Below, one piece after another: positions 29,326-38,567 of a stretch of 64,000 nucleotides of DNA (position 1 is the stretch's first letter; every line of letters starts with the position of its first letter). A model generated the notes under the pieces. That model saw only the letters and a program-made list of their open reading frames with translations, had not been told where the DNA came from and ran no database searches. This DNA comes from Labilithrix sp. (GTDB lineage Bacteria > Myxococcota_A > Polyangia > Polyangiales > Polyangiaceae). Both the position numbers and the translations under genes were made by a program. The stretch is taken from the NCBI GenBank assembly GCA_019637155.1, contig JAHBWE010000011.1, positions 186,001 through 250,000 on the forward strand, in the 5' to 3' direction.

Positions 29326-29919
29326 TTAGGCCGGGCCAAGAATGCGTGTCGCTGCGATCGACATCTCTCGCAGGGAGCGGAACGTAGGTACCGGAATCCG
29401 ATCCAGACGCAGACTGGACCCGCCAAAGAGTCGTTCTGGAAACTGCACCACGCCCAAGCAGAATTTCGCGTGAAAGTGCTCACGCATCTGCTCCGCAGGA
29501 ATCACATTGCGGGACGTGTCATCGTACGCCGATGTCCAAGGATTCTCGAGATGTGACTCCTCACGCAGCTGCCAGGCGGTGAGCCGTCCATAGACGTTCA
29601 CGACGTCACTTGCTACCGCTTCCACCTGCACATCGAGTGATGGCTTGTGCACCTGGAAGAGAATGGGTTCGCGGCCGCACGGTTGAAACTTGCGATACAT
29701 CGCAGGCGACACCGGGCCATGCTTCCACGCTTGGAACTCGATCGTTCCGAGCTCCCGCTCCAAACCGAACGCGAGCAACGCTCCGTAGCAGTAGAACGCA
29801 AGCTTTTGGAGCTTGAGATGGGTGAGCAGATCAGGCTGGCTCGGTGCAGTTGCACAGATCCAGTCCGCGAGGGTGAGCGCGGCATGATCAGTACTGGTGG
29901 GTAGACTGAACGAGGTCAC
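29326..29919 (-). CDS. Panacea-domain (SocA-like) antitoxin
   Basis: 197 residues from a GTG at 29919 with a strong Shine-Dalgarno site (GGAGG four bases ahead). The Panacea fold is clear: LADWICATAPSQPDLLTHLK, LQKLAFYCYGALLAFG, then IEFQAWKHGPVSPAMYRKF. Panacea proteins (DUF4065) act as antitoxins for many unrelated toxins, here most likely the Fic protein encoded directly downstream. A good sigma70 promoter lies at 30058-30085. The last part of the protein, after the core at about residue 90, diverges as usual. Confidence 0.85.
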   Translation of the reverse strand: MTSFSLPTSTDHAALTLADWICATAPSQPDLLTHLKLQKLAFYCYGALLAFGLERELGTIEFQAWKHGPVSPAMYRKFQPCGREPILFQVHKPSLDVQVEAVASDVVNVYGRLTAWQLREESHLENPWTSAYDDTSRNVIPAEQMREHFHAKFCLGVVQFPERLFGGSSLRLDRIPVPTFRSLREMSIAATRILGPA

Positions 29920-29943
29920 GTTTCCTCCGTCCTCGGGTCCGCC

Positions 29944-29967
29944 GTTGTCGTCGTTCCACTCGACAAC
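29944..29967. promoter_or_regulatory. Inverted repeat before the antitoxin gene, possible operator
   Basis: GTTGTCG and CGACAAC separated by ten bases, located between the predicted promoter at 30058-30085 and the GTG start at 29919. It could be an autoregulatory operator or a leader hairpin. Confidence 0.35.
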
Positions 29968-30057
29968 GCCACACCTTGAGTGAATCTATCGCAATCCCGG
30001 CGACGGTCACGGAAATTAGCCACGATTACGCCAACTTGGAGCTCTTCCGCACCATTT

Positions 30058-30085
30058 AGTATACTGATCTTACGTTCAGTGTCAA
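30058..30085 (-). promoter_or_regulatory. Sigma70-type promoter for the Panacea-Fic operon
   Basis: On the minus strand a perfect TTGACA at 30080-30085 and TATACT at 30058-30063 are separated by 16 bases. The region is unusually A/T-rich for this genome. It starts three bases past the LanB stop and would give a leader of about 130 bases. Confidence 0.75.
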
Positions 30086-30087
30086 GA

Positions 30088-33000
30088 CTATCTCGAGCGC
30101 TGGCGCGCGGCTTCGGAGTCGTAGAACCTGAGGAGGGCGTCGTACAAGACGAGCTCCTGCGCGCGCTGGCGGGCGCGGAGGAAGCGGTTGGCGTGCATGT
30201 GGAGCAAGCTCGCCGCGATGTCGGGGAGGGACATCGAGAGGTCACCGCTCTCCGCGCGCTTGCGCAGCTCCTCGGCGAACGGCGCGATTTTCGTCGAACG
30301 CGTTGCAAGAATCGAAAACGCGTGATCGAGCGGATGATCGCCGCCGACGGGCGCGCGCAGCAATGCATCGACGGCGGAGCGCTCTTTGCGACTTTGCTGG
30401 CTTAGCGCCTGCTCGAACCAGGAAGACTCCGGGCTCGGTTTGTTCGGATCGCCGACGCCGACGTGGTGCTCCGCGGCGAAGTCCGTGCGCAAGGCGCGGA
30501 GCAACGACCTCCGACCCTCCAGATCGAGGCCGAGATCGACGAGCAAGAGGTGAAGTCCTCGCAGCGTCAGGCGCCAGCGATCGTCATCGTCTTCGAGCGC
30601 CTGGACGAGCGCGAGCACGGTGTCGCTGTCGGCCTCGAAGATCTGCTCGCACAGCTCGATCCCGTTCGGTCCGCCGTAGCGTTCGACCTCCCGATGATAG
30701 GTGTCGAGCTGCAGCTTCCACGCGCTGCCGTTCTCCAGATAGGGCGCGATGGCCTGATGGACGGCAGGGAGGGTCTCGCCGAGGAGTCGTTCGGGGCTCC
30801 CTCGGAAGCGGACGCGAAGGTGCGTCGCGGGATCCGCGTAGCGAATGAAGAACCAGCTCTCGATGGCCCCCGACGCGCGGCCTTCTTCGAGGACGGGGGC
30901 GACGAAGTCCGAGAGGAGCGAGTCCGCGGTGACGGTCCCCGAGTACACCTTGAGGTAGAGCCACTCCGATCCCGGGGCGAACTTGCGTACGACGGGTGTG
31001 GCTGCGCGAGCTCGCGGCGCGTCGGCGGTGATGTCCGCGGCCCCGGCTTCGAGCGGAGCGCGCTCGAGGACGAACGGGACGATCACTTCATTGTCGAAGC
31101 GGCCCTCCGGTCCCTCGACGACGAGGTCGTCCTCGTCGGGGAGCTCGATGAGCCTCACGCTCGCGCGCCCCTTGACGAGCTCGACGAAGCTCTCGACGAA
31201 CATCACGTTGTCGAGGTCGACCGGCAGCACGTTGTCGGCGTCCGCGACCCCAATCCACCGCGGCAGGTCCCTCGCCGCGCGGAGGCGAGCGACGAGTGCG
31301 AAGCGCTCGTCGCCGCGCGCCTTCTCGAGCGGCTCGAGCTCCTCTCGCGAGAGGTTCCAGCTCGCCGATGACAGGATCGTCTTGCCTTCGCGCACACGGG
31401 GGAGGAACGGGGCGCTCTCGAGCGCACCCCAGCTCCAGCCGAGCGCGGTCTGTCCCTGTGCTTGTAGACTGCATAGAAAGCGGTAGATCTCGAGCTTCGC
31501 GGCAGGCCAGTTGTGAGCGTTGGTCAGGCGCGGAACGACGACGCGATCGAGCTTCTTGGACCGGAGGACCACGCGATCGCCCATGACGGTGACGAGCAGG
31601 TCGGAGATGAGGAGCTGCCGATCGGCGGGGGCGCCGGAGCGACCGTGGTAGGGGATCTCCCATCCGCGAAGGACGGGCCTCCCGAGGATGTTGCCGAGCC
31701 GCCCCTCCGCGAGGTGCACGACCTCGGCGAAGATGACATCGTCGTGGAGCGCCTCCTCTGCGGCGATGTGCTCGCGGATATGGCGCGAGAGCTCCGGATC
31801 GCCGTGGCAGAACCTGCCGAGGAGGGTGGCGCCCGAAGGGCCGGCCACTCCATCGAGGGTCAGGCGAAAGTCCCCCTTGTCCACCGCGTCCCAGCTCTTC
31901 CCGAGGATCGTGGTCATGATCGCCAGCGCCTCGGGGAGGCTCGCAGGAACGTCCGAAGACAGCGCCTTCAGGTCTCGCGAGTCGAGCACCCACTCCCGCG
32001 CGCCGCTGCGCGTGAGCTCGCCGAGCCTCCGTACGAGGTGCTGCTCTCTCGCTCCGAACGGCGTGACCGGCGGGGATGGATCGTTCGGGAACGGGAGCGT
32101 GTCGATGAGCGGAGCAGGATCGCCGGTCTCGTTCCCATGAGACGGAAAGCCGATACCGCTCTCTTCATCGAGCGCGTCAGCGAGGGGGACCCACGCGCTC
32201 TCGAAGCGCTCCATGAACGCAGACCGGAACCTCGCGAGCGCATCTCCGGACGGCGGTCGCGGCGTCAGCTGCGCGAGGACGCCGACGATCCGTCGCATCT
32301 CGTTCAGGACCGAGCCAGGCAGCCCCTGCTCCGCGAGCGGCTTGAAGAGATCGACTTGAAAGAGCCGCGCCAGCTCGGCCTTGACCGGGAGCTTGGTGAG
32401 CGTCGTCGCGACGTCTCGGTAGCGAGACGTGCTGCCTCCGATCCCGGATGCGTCGATCGCGCCGAGCGCGGCGTCGGCCTCGCGCAGCGCCTCGGCGTGC
32501 GCTCTTCCGGCGGGGCTCTTGCCTAGTGTTTCGATGAGCACTTTGGTTGCGGGCGTGCCGGTGATCGGCGGCTCGAGCTCGGAGACGAGCGTCTGCGCTT
32601 GGATGACGGCGGTGACGTAGGCGGTGGCGTCGGCCTCGCGATGCCCCATCGAGACCAGCGTCTCCACGAGCTCGGCGGGACGCGCCCCTCCTTCAGCCCG
32701 CGCGAGGAGCGCCGTGAGCGGTCCGGTCTCCGCGAGCGACAGGAGCTCATACGCGAGCGCGCGCGTCTTCGGATCGGGCCGTCCTTCGTAGTGGCGGAGC
32801 TGCCCGGGAGCTCGATAGAGGCCGGTGGTCGGGACGTGCGTGAGGGACCAGGTGAGCTCCTGATCGCGCCCGAGCTCCTCCGTGAGGGCGCTCAGGTAGT
32901 GCATGTCCAGGCGCGAGGCACGCCGGTAGCTCGCGCGCTCCGCGAGCACGGTCTTCCGGCTCGCGGAGAGCGCGCTGGTCGAGAGGCCGGCGAAGAGCCC

Positions 33001-33357
33001 GAACGGCGTGCAGCGCGCCGTCATTCGGCCGAGGTAGCGGACGAGGACCTCCTCGACGCCGCGCGCGCGCTCTCTGGTCGGCTCCGTGAGCCACGCCGTG
33101 ACGGCGTCGTCGAGCGACGGTGATGCGACGAACAGCGCCTCCCGGACGACCGGATCTTCGACGAGAGCTCGCAGCCGCGCTCGCAAGGTCGCGCGATCGC
33201 GCTCGAGGGCGCCGGCGAGCTCGGGGTCCTTCGCCTCCTTCGTCTCGACCCGCGAGGCCTCGAGCCCTGCGCTGAAGGTGGAGAGGACGGCGCGCGGCAA
33301 GAGCGGCGTGCGCAGCGCGAAGAAGCCGGAGGGAACGAACGTCGCTGGTTTGGTCAT
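30088..33357 (-). CDS. LanB-type lantibiotic dehydratase (full length)
   Basis: 1089 residues, from the ATG at 33357 which follows an AAGGA site; an ATG at 33369 is also open. The N-terminal glutamylation part (about 1-780) has FALRTPLLP, TARCTPFGLFAG, RASRLDMHYLSALTEEL, and later LISDLLVTVMGDRVVLRS and NWPAAKLEIYRFLCSLQ. The C-terminal elimination domain (about 797-1085) begins WLYLKVYSGTVTADSLL and continues with WFFIRYADPATHLRVRF. LanB uses glutamyl-tRNA to activate Ser/Thr and then eliminates glutamate, giving Dha/Dhb. Both modules are present, unlike split thiopeptide systems. It is the last gene of a leftward five-gene operon; no LanC cyclase gene is near. Confidence 0.93.
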   Translation of the reverse strand: MTKPATFVPSGFFALRTPLLPRAVLSTFSAGLEASRVETKEAKDPELAGALERDRATLRARLRALVEDPVVREALFVASPSLDDAVTAWLTEPTRERARGVEEVLVRYLGRMTARCTPFGLFAGLSTSALSASRKTVLAERASYRRASRLDMHYLSALTEELGRDQELTWSLTHVPTTGLYRAPGQLRHYEGRPDPKTRALAYELLSLAETGPLTALLARAEGGARPAELVETLVSMGHREADATAYVTAVIQAQTLVSELEPPITGTPATKVLIETLGKSPAGRAHAEALREADAALGAIDASGIGGSTSRYRDVATTLTKLPVKAELARLFQVDLFKPLAEQGLPGSVLNEMRRIVGVLAQLTPRPPSGDALARFRSAFMERFESAWVPLADALDEESGIGFPSHGNETGDPAPLIDTLPFPNDPSPPVTPFGAREQHLVRRLGELTRSGAREWVLDSRDLKALSSDVPASLPEALAIMTTILGKSWDAVDKGDFRLTLDGVAGPSGATLLGRFCHGDPELSRHIREHIAAEEALHDDVIFAEVVHLAEGRLGNILGRPVLRGWEIPYHGRSGAPADRQLLISDLLVTVMGDRVVLRSKKLDRVVVPRLTNAHNWPAAKLEIYRFLCSLQAQGQTALGWSWGALESAPFLPRVREGKTILSSASWNLSREELEPLEKARGDERFALVARLRAARDLPRWIGVADADNVLPVDLDNVMFVESFVELVKGRASVRLIELPDEDDLVVEGPEGRFDNEVIVPFVLERAPLEAGAADITADAPRARAATPVVRKFAPGSEWLYLKVYSGTVTADSLLSDFVAPVLEEGRASGAIESWFFIRYADPATHLRVRFRGSPERLLGETLPAVHQAIAPYLENGSAWKLQLDTYHREVERYGGPNGIELCEQIFEADSDTVLALVQALEDDDDRWRLTLRGLHLLLVDLGLDLEGRRSLLRALRTDFAAEHHVGVGDPNKPSPESSWFEQALSQQSRKERSAVDALLRAPVGGDHPLDHAFSILATRSTKIAPFAEELRKRAESGDLSMSLPDIAASLLHMHANRFLRARQRAQELVLYDALLRFYDSEAARQRSR

Positions 33358-33410
33358 GAATTCCTTCATCGATCACGCTCGCCGATCGCTGAAAGATAGA
33401 GCGCTCGAAG

Positions 33411-34274
33411 CTACGTCAGCGTCGCGTTTCCGGAGGCAAGGTCGGCGAGGTCGCGGAGGTAGCCGACCTCCTTCTCGCTGAGCGGGCCCGCTTCCATGGC
33501 ACGTGCGAGCTCCTCGAGCTGCTGGGGACTGTCGGGGGCGCACAGGATGCCGTCGTGCTCGCGGCGTGTCAGCGAGTACCGATAGTAGTCGGTGACCGCC
33601 GGTCGCCAGTTGTCGCTCGTGAGCCCCAGCTCTTCGCAACGTTCCGGTCCGACGTAGTCGAAGGTGTTGCTGAATCCGTAGAGGAGCGGACGCCGATCCG
33701 GAACGAGATGAGGGAAGAGATCAACGTCGGCGCCGGAGTGCGCCGGATTGTAGCGACTGAAGGCGATGTCGATCATGCCATGGTTGACGGCCATGACGAC
33801 AGCAGCCCGGTCGTGGAAGCTGGCGCCGACGCTGCGGGCGCCCGGGACGATGCCATCGCGGTGCGTGGCATATTGACGAGCGCGCACCATGAAGTCCGTC
33901 GAGTAGACGCCACCCATGATCGTCAGATCGATCCGCTCGAGCTTTGGAATCGACTCGAGCGCCTCCATGAAAGGCGCGAAGCAGAACTCGGGCTGAGTCA
34001 CGTACGAGACGACGCCGACGACGATGTCGTCGCGAACGCCTCCGCCGCGCTGGAGCAGCGTGGCGAGCCCGCGCCGCACGCCCTCGTAGAAGGGCCAGTG
34101 CATGTCGGCGGTGACGAAGAAGAAGTTGATGCCGGCGTCGTACGCGGCGCTGACCGTGTGAGGATCGCCGGTGGCGCCGAGGCAGAAGGGGCTCACGCGG
34201 AGCTGTGAAGAGCCGAGCTCGTAACGATCCGCCAGCTTGGGGAGAGAGTCGCTGAGCCGTCCGTTCGTGCGCAT
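33411..34274 (-). CDS. Aldo/keto reductase-fold protein, catalytic tetrad apparently missing
   Basis: 287 residues. The barrel pattern of the AKR family is visible: LGSSQLRVSPFCLGATG, AAYDAGINFFFVTADMHW, RRGLATLLQRGGG, IDLTIMGG, and SYTVT-like later strands. In my manual alignment, the expected Asp (DTA), Tyr (MYG), Lys and His of the catalytic tetrad are V, H/W, S/Y and G here, so ordinary carbonyl reduction is doubtful. It lies between the protease and the LanB gene, 15 and 53 bases away, so it is likely a tailoring or scaffolding protein of the peptide pathway. It could also act on Dha or on a leader peptide. Confidence 0.7.
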   Translation of the reverse strand: MRTNGRLSDSLPKLADRYELGSSQLRVSPFCLGATGDPHTVSAAYDAGINFFFVTADMHWPFYEGVRRGLATLLQRGGGVRDDIVVGVVSYVTQPEFCFAPFMEALESIPKLERIDLTIMGGVYSTDFMVRARQYATHRDGIVPGARSVGASFHDRAAVVMAVNHGMIDIAFSRYNPAHSGADVDLFPHLVPDRRPLLYGFSNTFDYVGPERCEELGLTSDNWRPAVTDYYRYSLTRREHDGILCAPDSPQQLEELARAMEAGPLSEKEVGYLRDLADLASGNATLT

Positions 34275-34289
34275 CGGCGAGGCTCGAGG

Positions 34290-35531
34290 TTAGTTCAGTG
34301 ATGCGCGCGTCGAGCGCCGACGGCGCACGAGGACGAGGGCGACGAAGACGATGACCGCGCTTCCACCGTTGGACGACGAAGACACGTCGCACGACTCCGG
34401 CGGCGGAGGGAAGGGCGCGAGGCAAACGGGGGTGCTCTCCGGAGGCTCGTCGGCGCCCGCATCTTTATCCTTGCCCTTGATCTTCGCGGGCACGCACTCC
34501 ATCGGAGTCGGGCAATCCGCCGAGGTCTTGCATTCGCGCGAGCACGTGCCTTCGATGGACGTCGTGTCGTTGTTTCCAACTTTTACGCAATAGTTGGAGT
34601 GGCAGTCGTTGTCCTGAACGCAACCTCCCCCAACCTCCGCCGGAGGATGATTCCGACCCGCGCGCGTGGGCATGATGCCCTGTGTTTGAAATACGCGCTC
34701 GATGAACTCGCGGTGCCGCCATAGGGGAACGTACAAGCTCACGCCGTTGTCACAGTCGTCCACGTCGCCGTTCGCTCCGACGAGGAAGCCATGGAGGATG
34801 CCTAGCAGGTCGCCATTGGAGGCACGCAGAAGCGGGCCACCGCTATCTCCAATGCAGATTCGTATGTCGGTGAGGACGTATCCCCCGCCGACGGTCACGG
34901 TGGAGCCGGAAGGGCTCTTCGTCTCGCCACCCTGATCGATGTCGCCGTCGTCGTTGAGAGGCAGAATGGTCCCCGTCGCCTTCTGCCGGATATACGACGA
35001 TTCACCAAGTCCGGCTGCGGATGCACCAAAACCGATACCCTCGACGACCTCGCCCTTCTGCGCCGGAGCGTCGAGCTGGAGCGCACGCACCGCGAGGCCC
35101 GCGACGGGCTCGCTCAACTCCAACACGGCAAGATCGTATTCACAACTGGTGCCTGCGTTATCGACAAAAACGCGGCTCACCTCCAACACCGCTATCGGCG
35201 CGAGCTGGTCACGGCCGAGGTACACCTTGAAGCTCTCCGGACGTTGGACCAAGAAATTGAGCGAGCACGTGCTCTGGTCGTTCCCGACAGGCATGTTCAC
35301 GCTCGGACCGAGACAATGGCGTGCCGTGAGCACGAGCCTGGGCGCGACGAGGATTCCGGTGCAGATGCCCGAGCTGGTCTTGATGAGGGGCACGAAGTCC
35401 TCCGTGCTCGGGGAGTCGCTGCCGCGGAAGATGGCAGAGCGCACACGCCCCGCGTCGGCTTCCGCGTCCTCTGATGGTGGAGGAGCGCAGGAGGCGAGGC
35501 AGAGCGCTACGCTAAGGGCAAGACGGCGCAC
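34290..35531 (-). CDS. Secreted trypsin-like serine protease with MYXO-CTERM-like tail
   Basis: 413 residues. The signal is a lipoprotein type (lipobox LASC). A short propeptide precedes the S1 domain at about 33-290: catalytic His in LTARHCLG (near 71), Asp in SCEYDLAVLELSE (near 133) and Ser in CIGDSGGPLL (near 227). A Cys-rich segment follows (GGCVQDNDCHSNYCVKV, CSRECKTSADC), then the C-terminal SSSSNGGSAVIVFVALVLV followed by RRRR, which resembles the MYXO-CTERM sorting signal after the PPPPESC. So it is processed to the cell surface. In this operon it may mature or degrade the exported peptide. It overlaps the preceding gene by 20 bases. Confidence 0.85.
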   Translation of the reverse strand: MRRLALSVALCLASCAPPPSEDAEADAGRVRSAIFRGSDSPSTEDFVPLIKTSSGICTGILVAPRLVLTARHCLGPSVNMPVGNDQSTCSLNFLVQRPESFKVYLGRDQLAPIAVLEVSRVFVDNAGTSCEYDLAVLELSEPVAGLAVRALQLDAPAQKGEVVEGIGFGASAAGLGESSYIRQKATGTILPLNDDGDIDQGGETKSPSGSTVTVGGGYVLTDIRICIGDSGGPLLRASNGDLLGILHGFLVGANGDVDDCDNGVSLYVPLWRHREFIERVFQTQGIMPTRAGRNHPPAEVGGGCVQDNDCHSNYCVKVGNNDTTSIEGTCSRECKTSADCPTPMECVPAKIKGKDKDAGADEPPESTPVCLAPFPPPPESCDVSSSSNGGSAVIVFVALVLVRRRRSTRASLN

Positions 35532-37074
35532 CGCTTCCCTCCGTGAACTCGACGCGTCGCCAGGTGTCGGTGCGAGAGCCGAGGTCCGCCGAGAGGCAAT
35601 AGGGAGTCACCTCGCCGATGGGCACGTGCGTGTTCGACTCGAATCCGTAGATGGCGTTCGCCCCCGTCATCTGGGTTTGCGAGCTCGCGGTTCGAAGGAG
35701 ACCGACGGCGGTCCCGATGTCGGAGGGCAGAGTGGTTAGGTTGATCTGGCCACTTCCCATGGCGCCCGCCGAGGCGATGCCAGACGTGATTTGCTCAGCG
35801 CCCAGGCTGCTCGGCGAAACATTGTTGGCTGTCTGCGCCTTGAAGGTGCCATAGAGCGCCGTCAACAAGCAATCGTTGTAGGCAGCGCCCGCGGTGGGGA
35901 TGACGCTTCCCTGGCCGGTGATGTATCCGGCAAGGACGCCCAACATGGCTCCATAGTTCGCCTGCAGTTTTCCTTCACGAGCCACGTCCAGCGCATATAC
36001 CTTCCGCGGCCAATTCCGCGCTTTTAGCGTATCGTTGAGCTGGGGGACCGTCCGCATGACGACGTAGACGGGTCTGGTGCTGCTTGCCGGCCAGCGAAGC
36101 TCGAGGTCGTTGACAAACGCTCGTGCCCAGGCGGCCCCCGTCATCACGACGATGTCCGGTTTGCTCACTCGTGCGAGGTTCGATGCCTGGAGGAGGTTCG
36201 GACGGCCCGCCTTCGTAAGGTCGGTGTTGACGTCCAATTCGGAGACGGCGAGGTCGACCGGGAGCGCCGCTTTTGTTCGATTGAAGAAGGTCGTCTCTCC
36301 GTCGGACCAACTGTTGTGGACAAAGGCCACGGTCGGCGGACGCCCGCGATCCACCGCCGTCGCAGCGGCGACCTTCTTGATGAGGTCGGCGAAATCGCCC
36401 ACCGCGTCCGCCAGGTTGGAGCTGCAGAACCACGGTTGATCGGCACCAAAAGCCTCTTTGAAGCGCGGCGAGTCGCCCGTTGGAGACAAGATGGGAATCT
36501 TGGTCTTGAGCGTGTTGCGGAGCGCAACCAGCGCGGGCTCCGTCAGTGGGCCGACGATCGCCTTTACGCCGAGCTTCTCGAAGTGGTCGGCTGCCTCCTC
36601 GATCTTACCCTCGTCGCACATGAGCAACCCCACATGAGGCACGCCATCTTCTTTGAGGTCGTCCGCGTTCAGGTTCCACTGATCGGCGAGCAAACCTAGC
36701 AAGGCTGGCAGCGCTTGCGTGACATCGACGCCCACGCTCTCTGGGGTGGAGGGGCGCAAGACGCCGAGCAGCACGCCCTCCTCGTCGACGACGTCTCCGC
36801 GAACGTCACATGGGTACTCGAGGCATTCTCCCTTGACGCAACGCAAGGTGCCGCCAAGACAGTCACGGTTCGAAGCGCATACCGTGCTCGGCGGTGTCTT
36901 CCCAACGATGTCCTGACAAATCCCATCCTTGCAGGTGGTGGAAGCGAACTCCGCACCTCTGCGGCTGCAATCGTCGGTCGACTGGCACTGATATCCCGTC
37001 TTCGACGTGATGGAGGTGCATTGGAGCAGCACGAGCGCGAGCGGCGTGAGCCACACGACAATCGGAGAGCGCAA
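35512..37074 (-). CDS. Type-1 periplasmic binding protein, lipoprotein
   Basis: 520 residues. Lipobox LLQC. Residues 25-90 hold Cys pairs in the CxxxDC pattern (CQSTDDCSRRG, CASNRDCLGG). The remaining part has the Leu/Ile/Val-binding-protein-like fold: VGLLMCDEGKIEEAADHFEKLG, VKAIVGPLTEPALVALRNTL, ILSPTGDSPRF, VAFVHNSWSDGETTFF, IVVMTGAAWARAF. Such proteins bind amino acids or peptides and feed ABC importers or receptors. No importer permease is encoded here, so it may sense or bind the peptide product. Second gene of the leftward operon. Confidence 0.8.
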   Translation of the reverse strand: MRSPIVVWLTPLALVLLQCTSITSKTGYQCQSTDDCSRRGAEFASTTCKDGICQDIVGKTPPSTVCASNRDCLGGTLRCVKGECLEYPCDVRGDVVDEEGVLLGVLRPSTPESVGVDVTQALPALLGLLADQWNLNADDLKEDGVPHVGLLMCDEGKIEEAADHFEKLGVKAIVGPLTEPALVALRNTLKTKIPILSPTGDSPRFKEAFGADQPWFCSSNLADAVGDFADLIKKVAAATAVDRGRPPTVAFVHNSWSDGETTFFNRTKAALPVDLAVSELDVNTDLTKAGRPNLLQASNLARVSKPDIVVMTGAAWARAFVNDLELRWPASSTRPVYVVMRTVPQLNDTLKARNWPRKVYALDVAREGKLQANYGAMLGVLAGYITGQGSVIPTAGAAYNDCLLTALYGTFKAQTANNVSPSSLGAEQITSGIASAGAMGSGQINLTTLPSDIGTAVGLLRTASSQTQMTGANAIYGFESNTHVPIGEVTPYCLSADLGSRTDTWRRVEFTEGSGAPSCP

Positions 37075-37087
37075 GCCTGCTCCCTAT

Positions 37088-38461
37088 CTATTTGTTGAGA
37101 ATGATGCGGAAGCCGATGTAGCGAGGATTGAGCTTGCCGTCCGGCAACTTCTCCTCTTCGTCTGCCCCGCTGCCGAGCGGAACGAGCGTCACTGTCGACG
37201 TGGTAGCGAGATCATCGTTCGTGAGCCCGGAGAGCTCCAGAGCGTCCTTCGTGAGGGTCAGTTGCGCGTCGTAGTACGGAAGAATCCGGTAGAACGCGGT
37301 GGCGTTCGTGAGCGACGGAACGAGGGTGGCTGGGTGGGCCGGCGCGCTGGCCCTGATGTACGGGAACGTCCCTGCGTCCGGATCCTCTGGATTGCCACCA
37401 GGTCCTTGCACCTCGACCGATGCATCCCCATACGTCACACCGACCGTCTGGTGCTCAAAGAGCTCGGACTGGCGCCAAACGTCGGAACCAAGCACCGCTT
37501 GCACACGAGATTGCCCGCTCGGCGAGGGCGGGCTCGACGTATCGAGCTCGATCAGCCAGGCATAAAAGTCCGTGTATGGCTCCGTACCGAAGACCTCGAA
37601 GTAGGTCTCGTCGTTGTTGCAAATGGTGAAGGAGTGGTTCGGTGACTGCCGGTGGGTGCATCCCGACGCATAGAGCAGGTAGAGCGCATCGGCCTTGATC
37701 GTGGAGGGGGGGATGACCTCCTCCGAAATGTCGAAGTCGGCGTACTGAACGAGCCGCAACGCCCCAGAGCCGCCCATCGGAACCGTGACACCATCGCCTT
37801 CGCTCGCGTTGTCCGAGGCGTCGTCGGAGGCGTCGAGCTCGTCGCCGGCGTCGTCGTCGGAGGCGTCGAGCTCGTCGCCGGCGTCGTCGTCGGAGGCGTC
37901 GAGCTCGTCGCCCGCATCGTCGGAGGCGTCCGAATCGGGCCCAGCGTCGTCCGAGGCATCGCTGCCGGCATCAAGCTCGATCGTCGGTGGCTCTGCGAGC
38001 TCCGACATCGCTGTGAGCTCTTTGCACGACTTGTCGGCGACACCGAAGGCCGCCAACGAGTCCTCGTAGTACACGACGATCTTGACGTAGCTATCGACCA
38101 ACGCGCTTGGCAGGGTGGTTCGATCGAGCGTACCCGCGGCGAGGCCGGTGGACGGAAGAGCCGGCGAATCCACCGCGTCGGCCAAGGTCGGCGGTCCCGA
38201 CTTCGAGGCCAAGAAGCAAAACCGTATCGGGCTCTCGACGGCAGTGATGCCGTTCAACGCGACGGCTCGCACCCCGCCGCCGCCATCCAACGTCGCCGTC
38301 GCATCGCCGGTGGTGGCGTCCGTCGTTACCACCGGCACTGATCCATCGGGAGCCCCTCCATCGGGAGGAGTGGTGTCGATCGTGTCGTCACCGCAGCTTG
38401 CCAGCGCGCCGAGAGTGGAAGCTAGCGCACCAAGAGCATAGATCAGTCTACCTTTGTGCAT
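37088..38461 (-). CDS. Hypothetical Asp/Ala-rich repeat lipoprotein
   Basis: 457 residues, first gene of the leftward operon. The signal peptide ends in ASC (lipobox ALASC). Residues 60-160 form a beta domain (VESPIRFCFLASKSGPPTL). A low-complexity acidic linker with DASDDDAGDEL repeats follows (about 175-215). The C-terminal half (LVQYADFDISEEVIPPS, ADALYLLYASGCTHRQ, RYIGFRIILNK) looks like a second beta domain with Cys. No family recognised. It is the gene closest to the precursor peptides and divergent from them by 319 bases. Confidence 0.75.
   Translation of the reverse strand: MHKGRLIYALGALASTLGALASCGDDTIDTTPPDGGAPDGSVPVVTTDATTGDATATLDGGGGVRAVALNGITAVESPIRFCFLASKSGPPTLADAVDSPALPSTGLAAGTLDRTTLPSALVDSYVKIVVYYEDSLAAFGVADKSCKELTAMSELAEPPTIELDAGSDASDDAGPDSDASDDAGDELDASDDDAGDELDASDDDAGDELDASDDASDNASEGDGVTVPMGGSGALRLVQYADFDISEEVIPPSTIKADALYLLYASGCTHRQSPNHSFTICNNDETYFEVFGTEPYTDFYAWLIELDTSSPPSPSGQSRVQAVLGSDVWRQSELFEHQTVGVTYGDASVEVQGPGGNPEDPDAGTFPYIRASAPAHPATLVPSLTNATAFYRILPYYDAQLTLTKDALELSGLTNDDLATTSTVTLVPLGSGADEEEKLPDGKLNPRYIGFRIILNK
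37824..37919 (-). repeat. 33-base tandem repeat, three units
   Basis: Three in-frame units encode DASDDDAGDEL in the lipoprotein at 37088. Units 1 and 2 are identical (37824-37856, 37857-37889) and the third is partly changed. Length variation by slippage is expected. Confidence 0.85.
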
Positions 38462-38567
38462 GAGGCTCGCGAGCCTAGCAGGTGCCGCGCCAGCTCGATA
38501 CCCCGCCGGAGAAGGCTGAGAACGAAGAACGTTTCATACGCGGCGTGTCGGATGACCATCTACACGC

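Noticed and set aside
29036..29483. Two other frames over the Fic region as separate small genes
   Set aside because: The first part matches the Fic N-terminal half in content and order, so a broken Fic gene is simpler.
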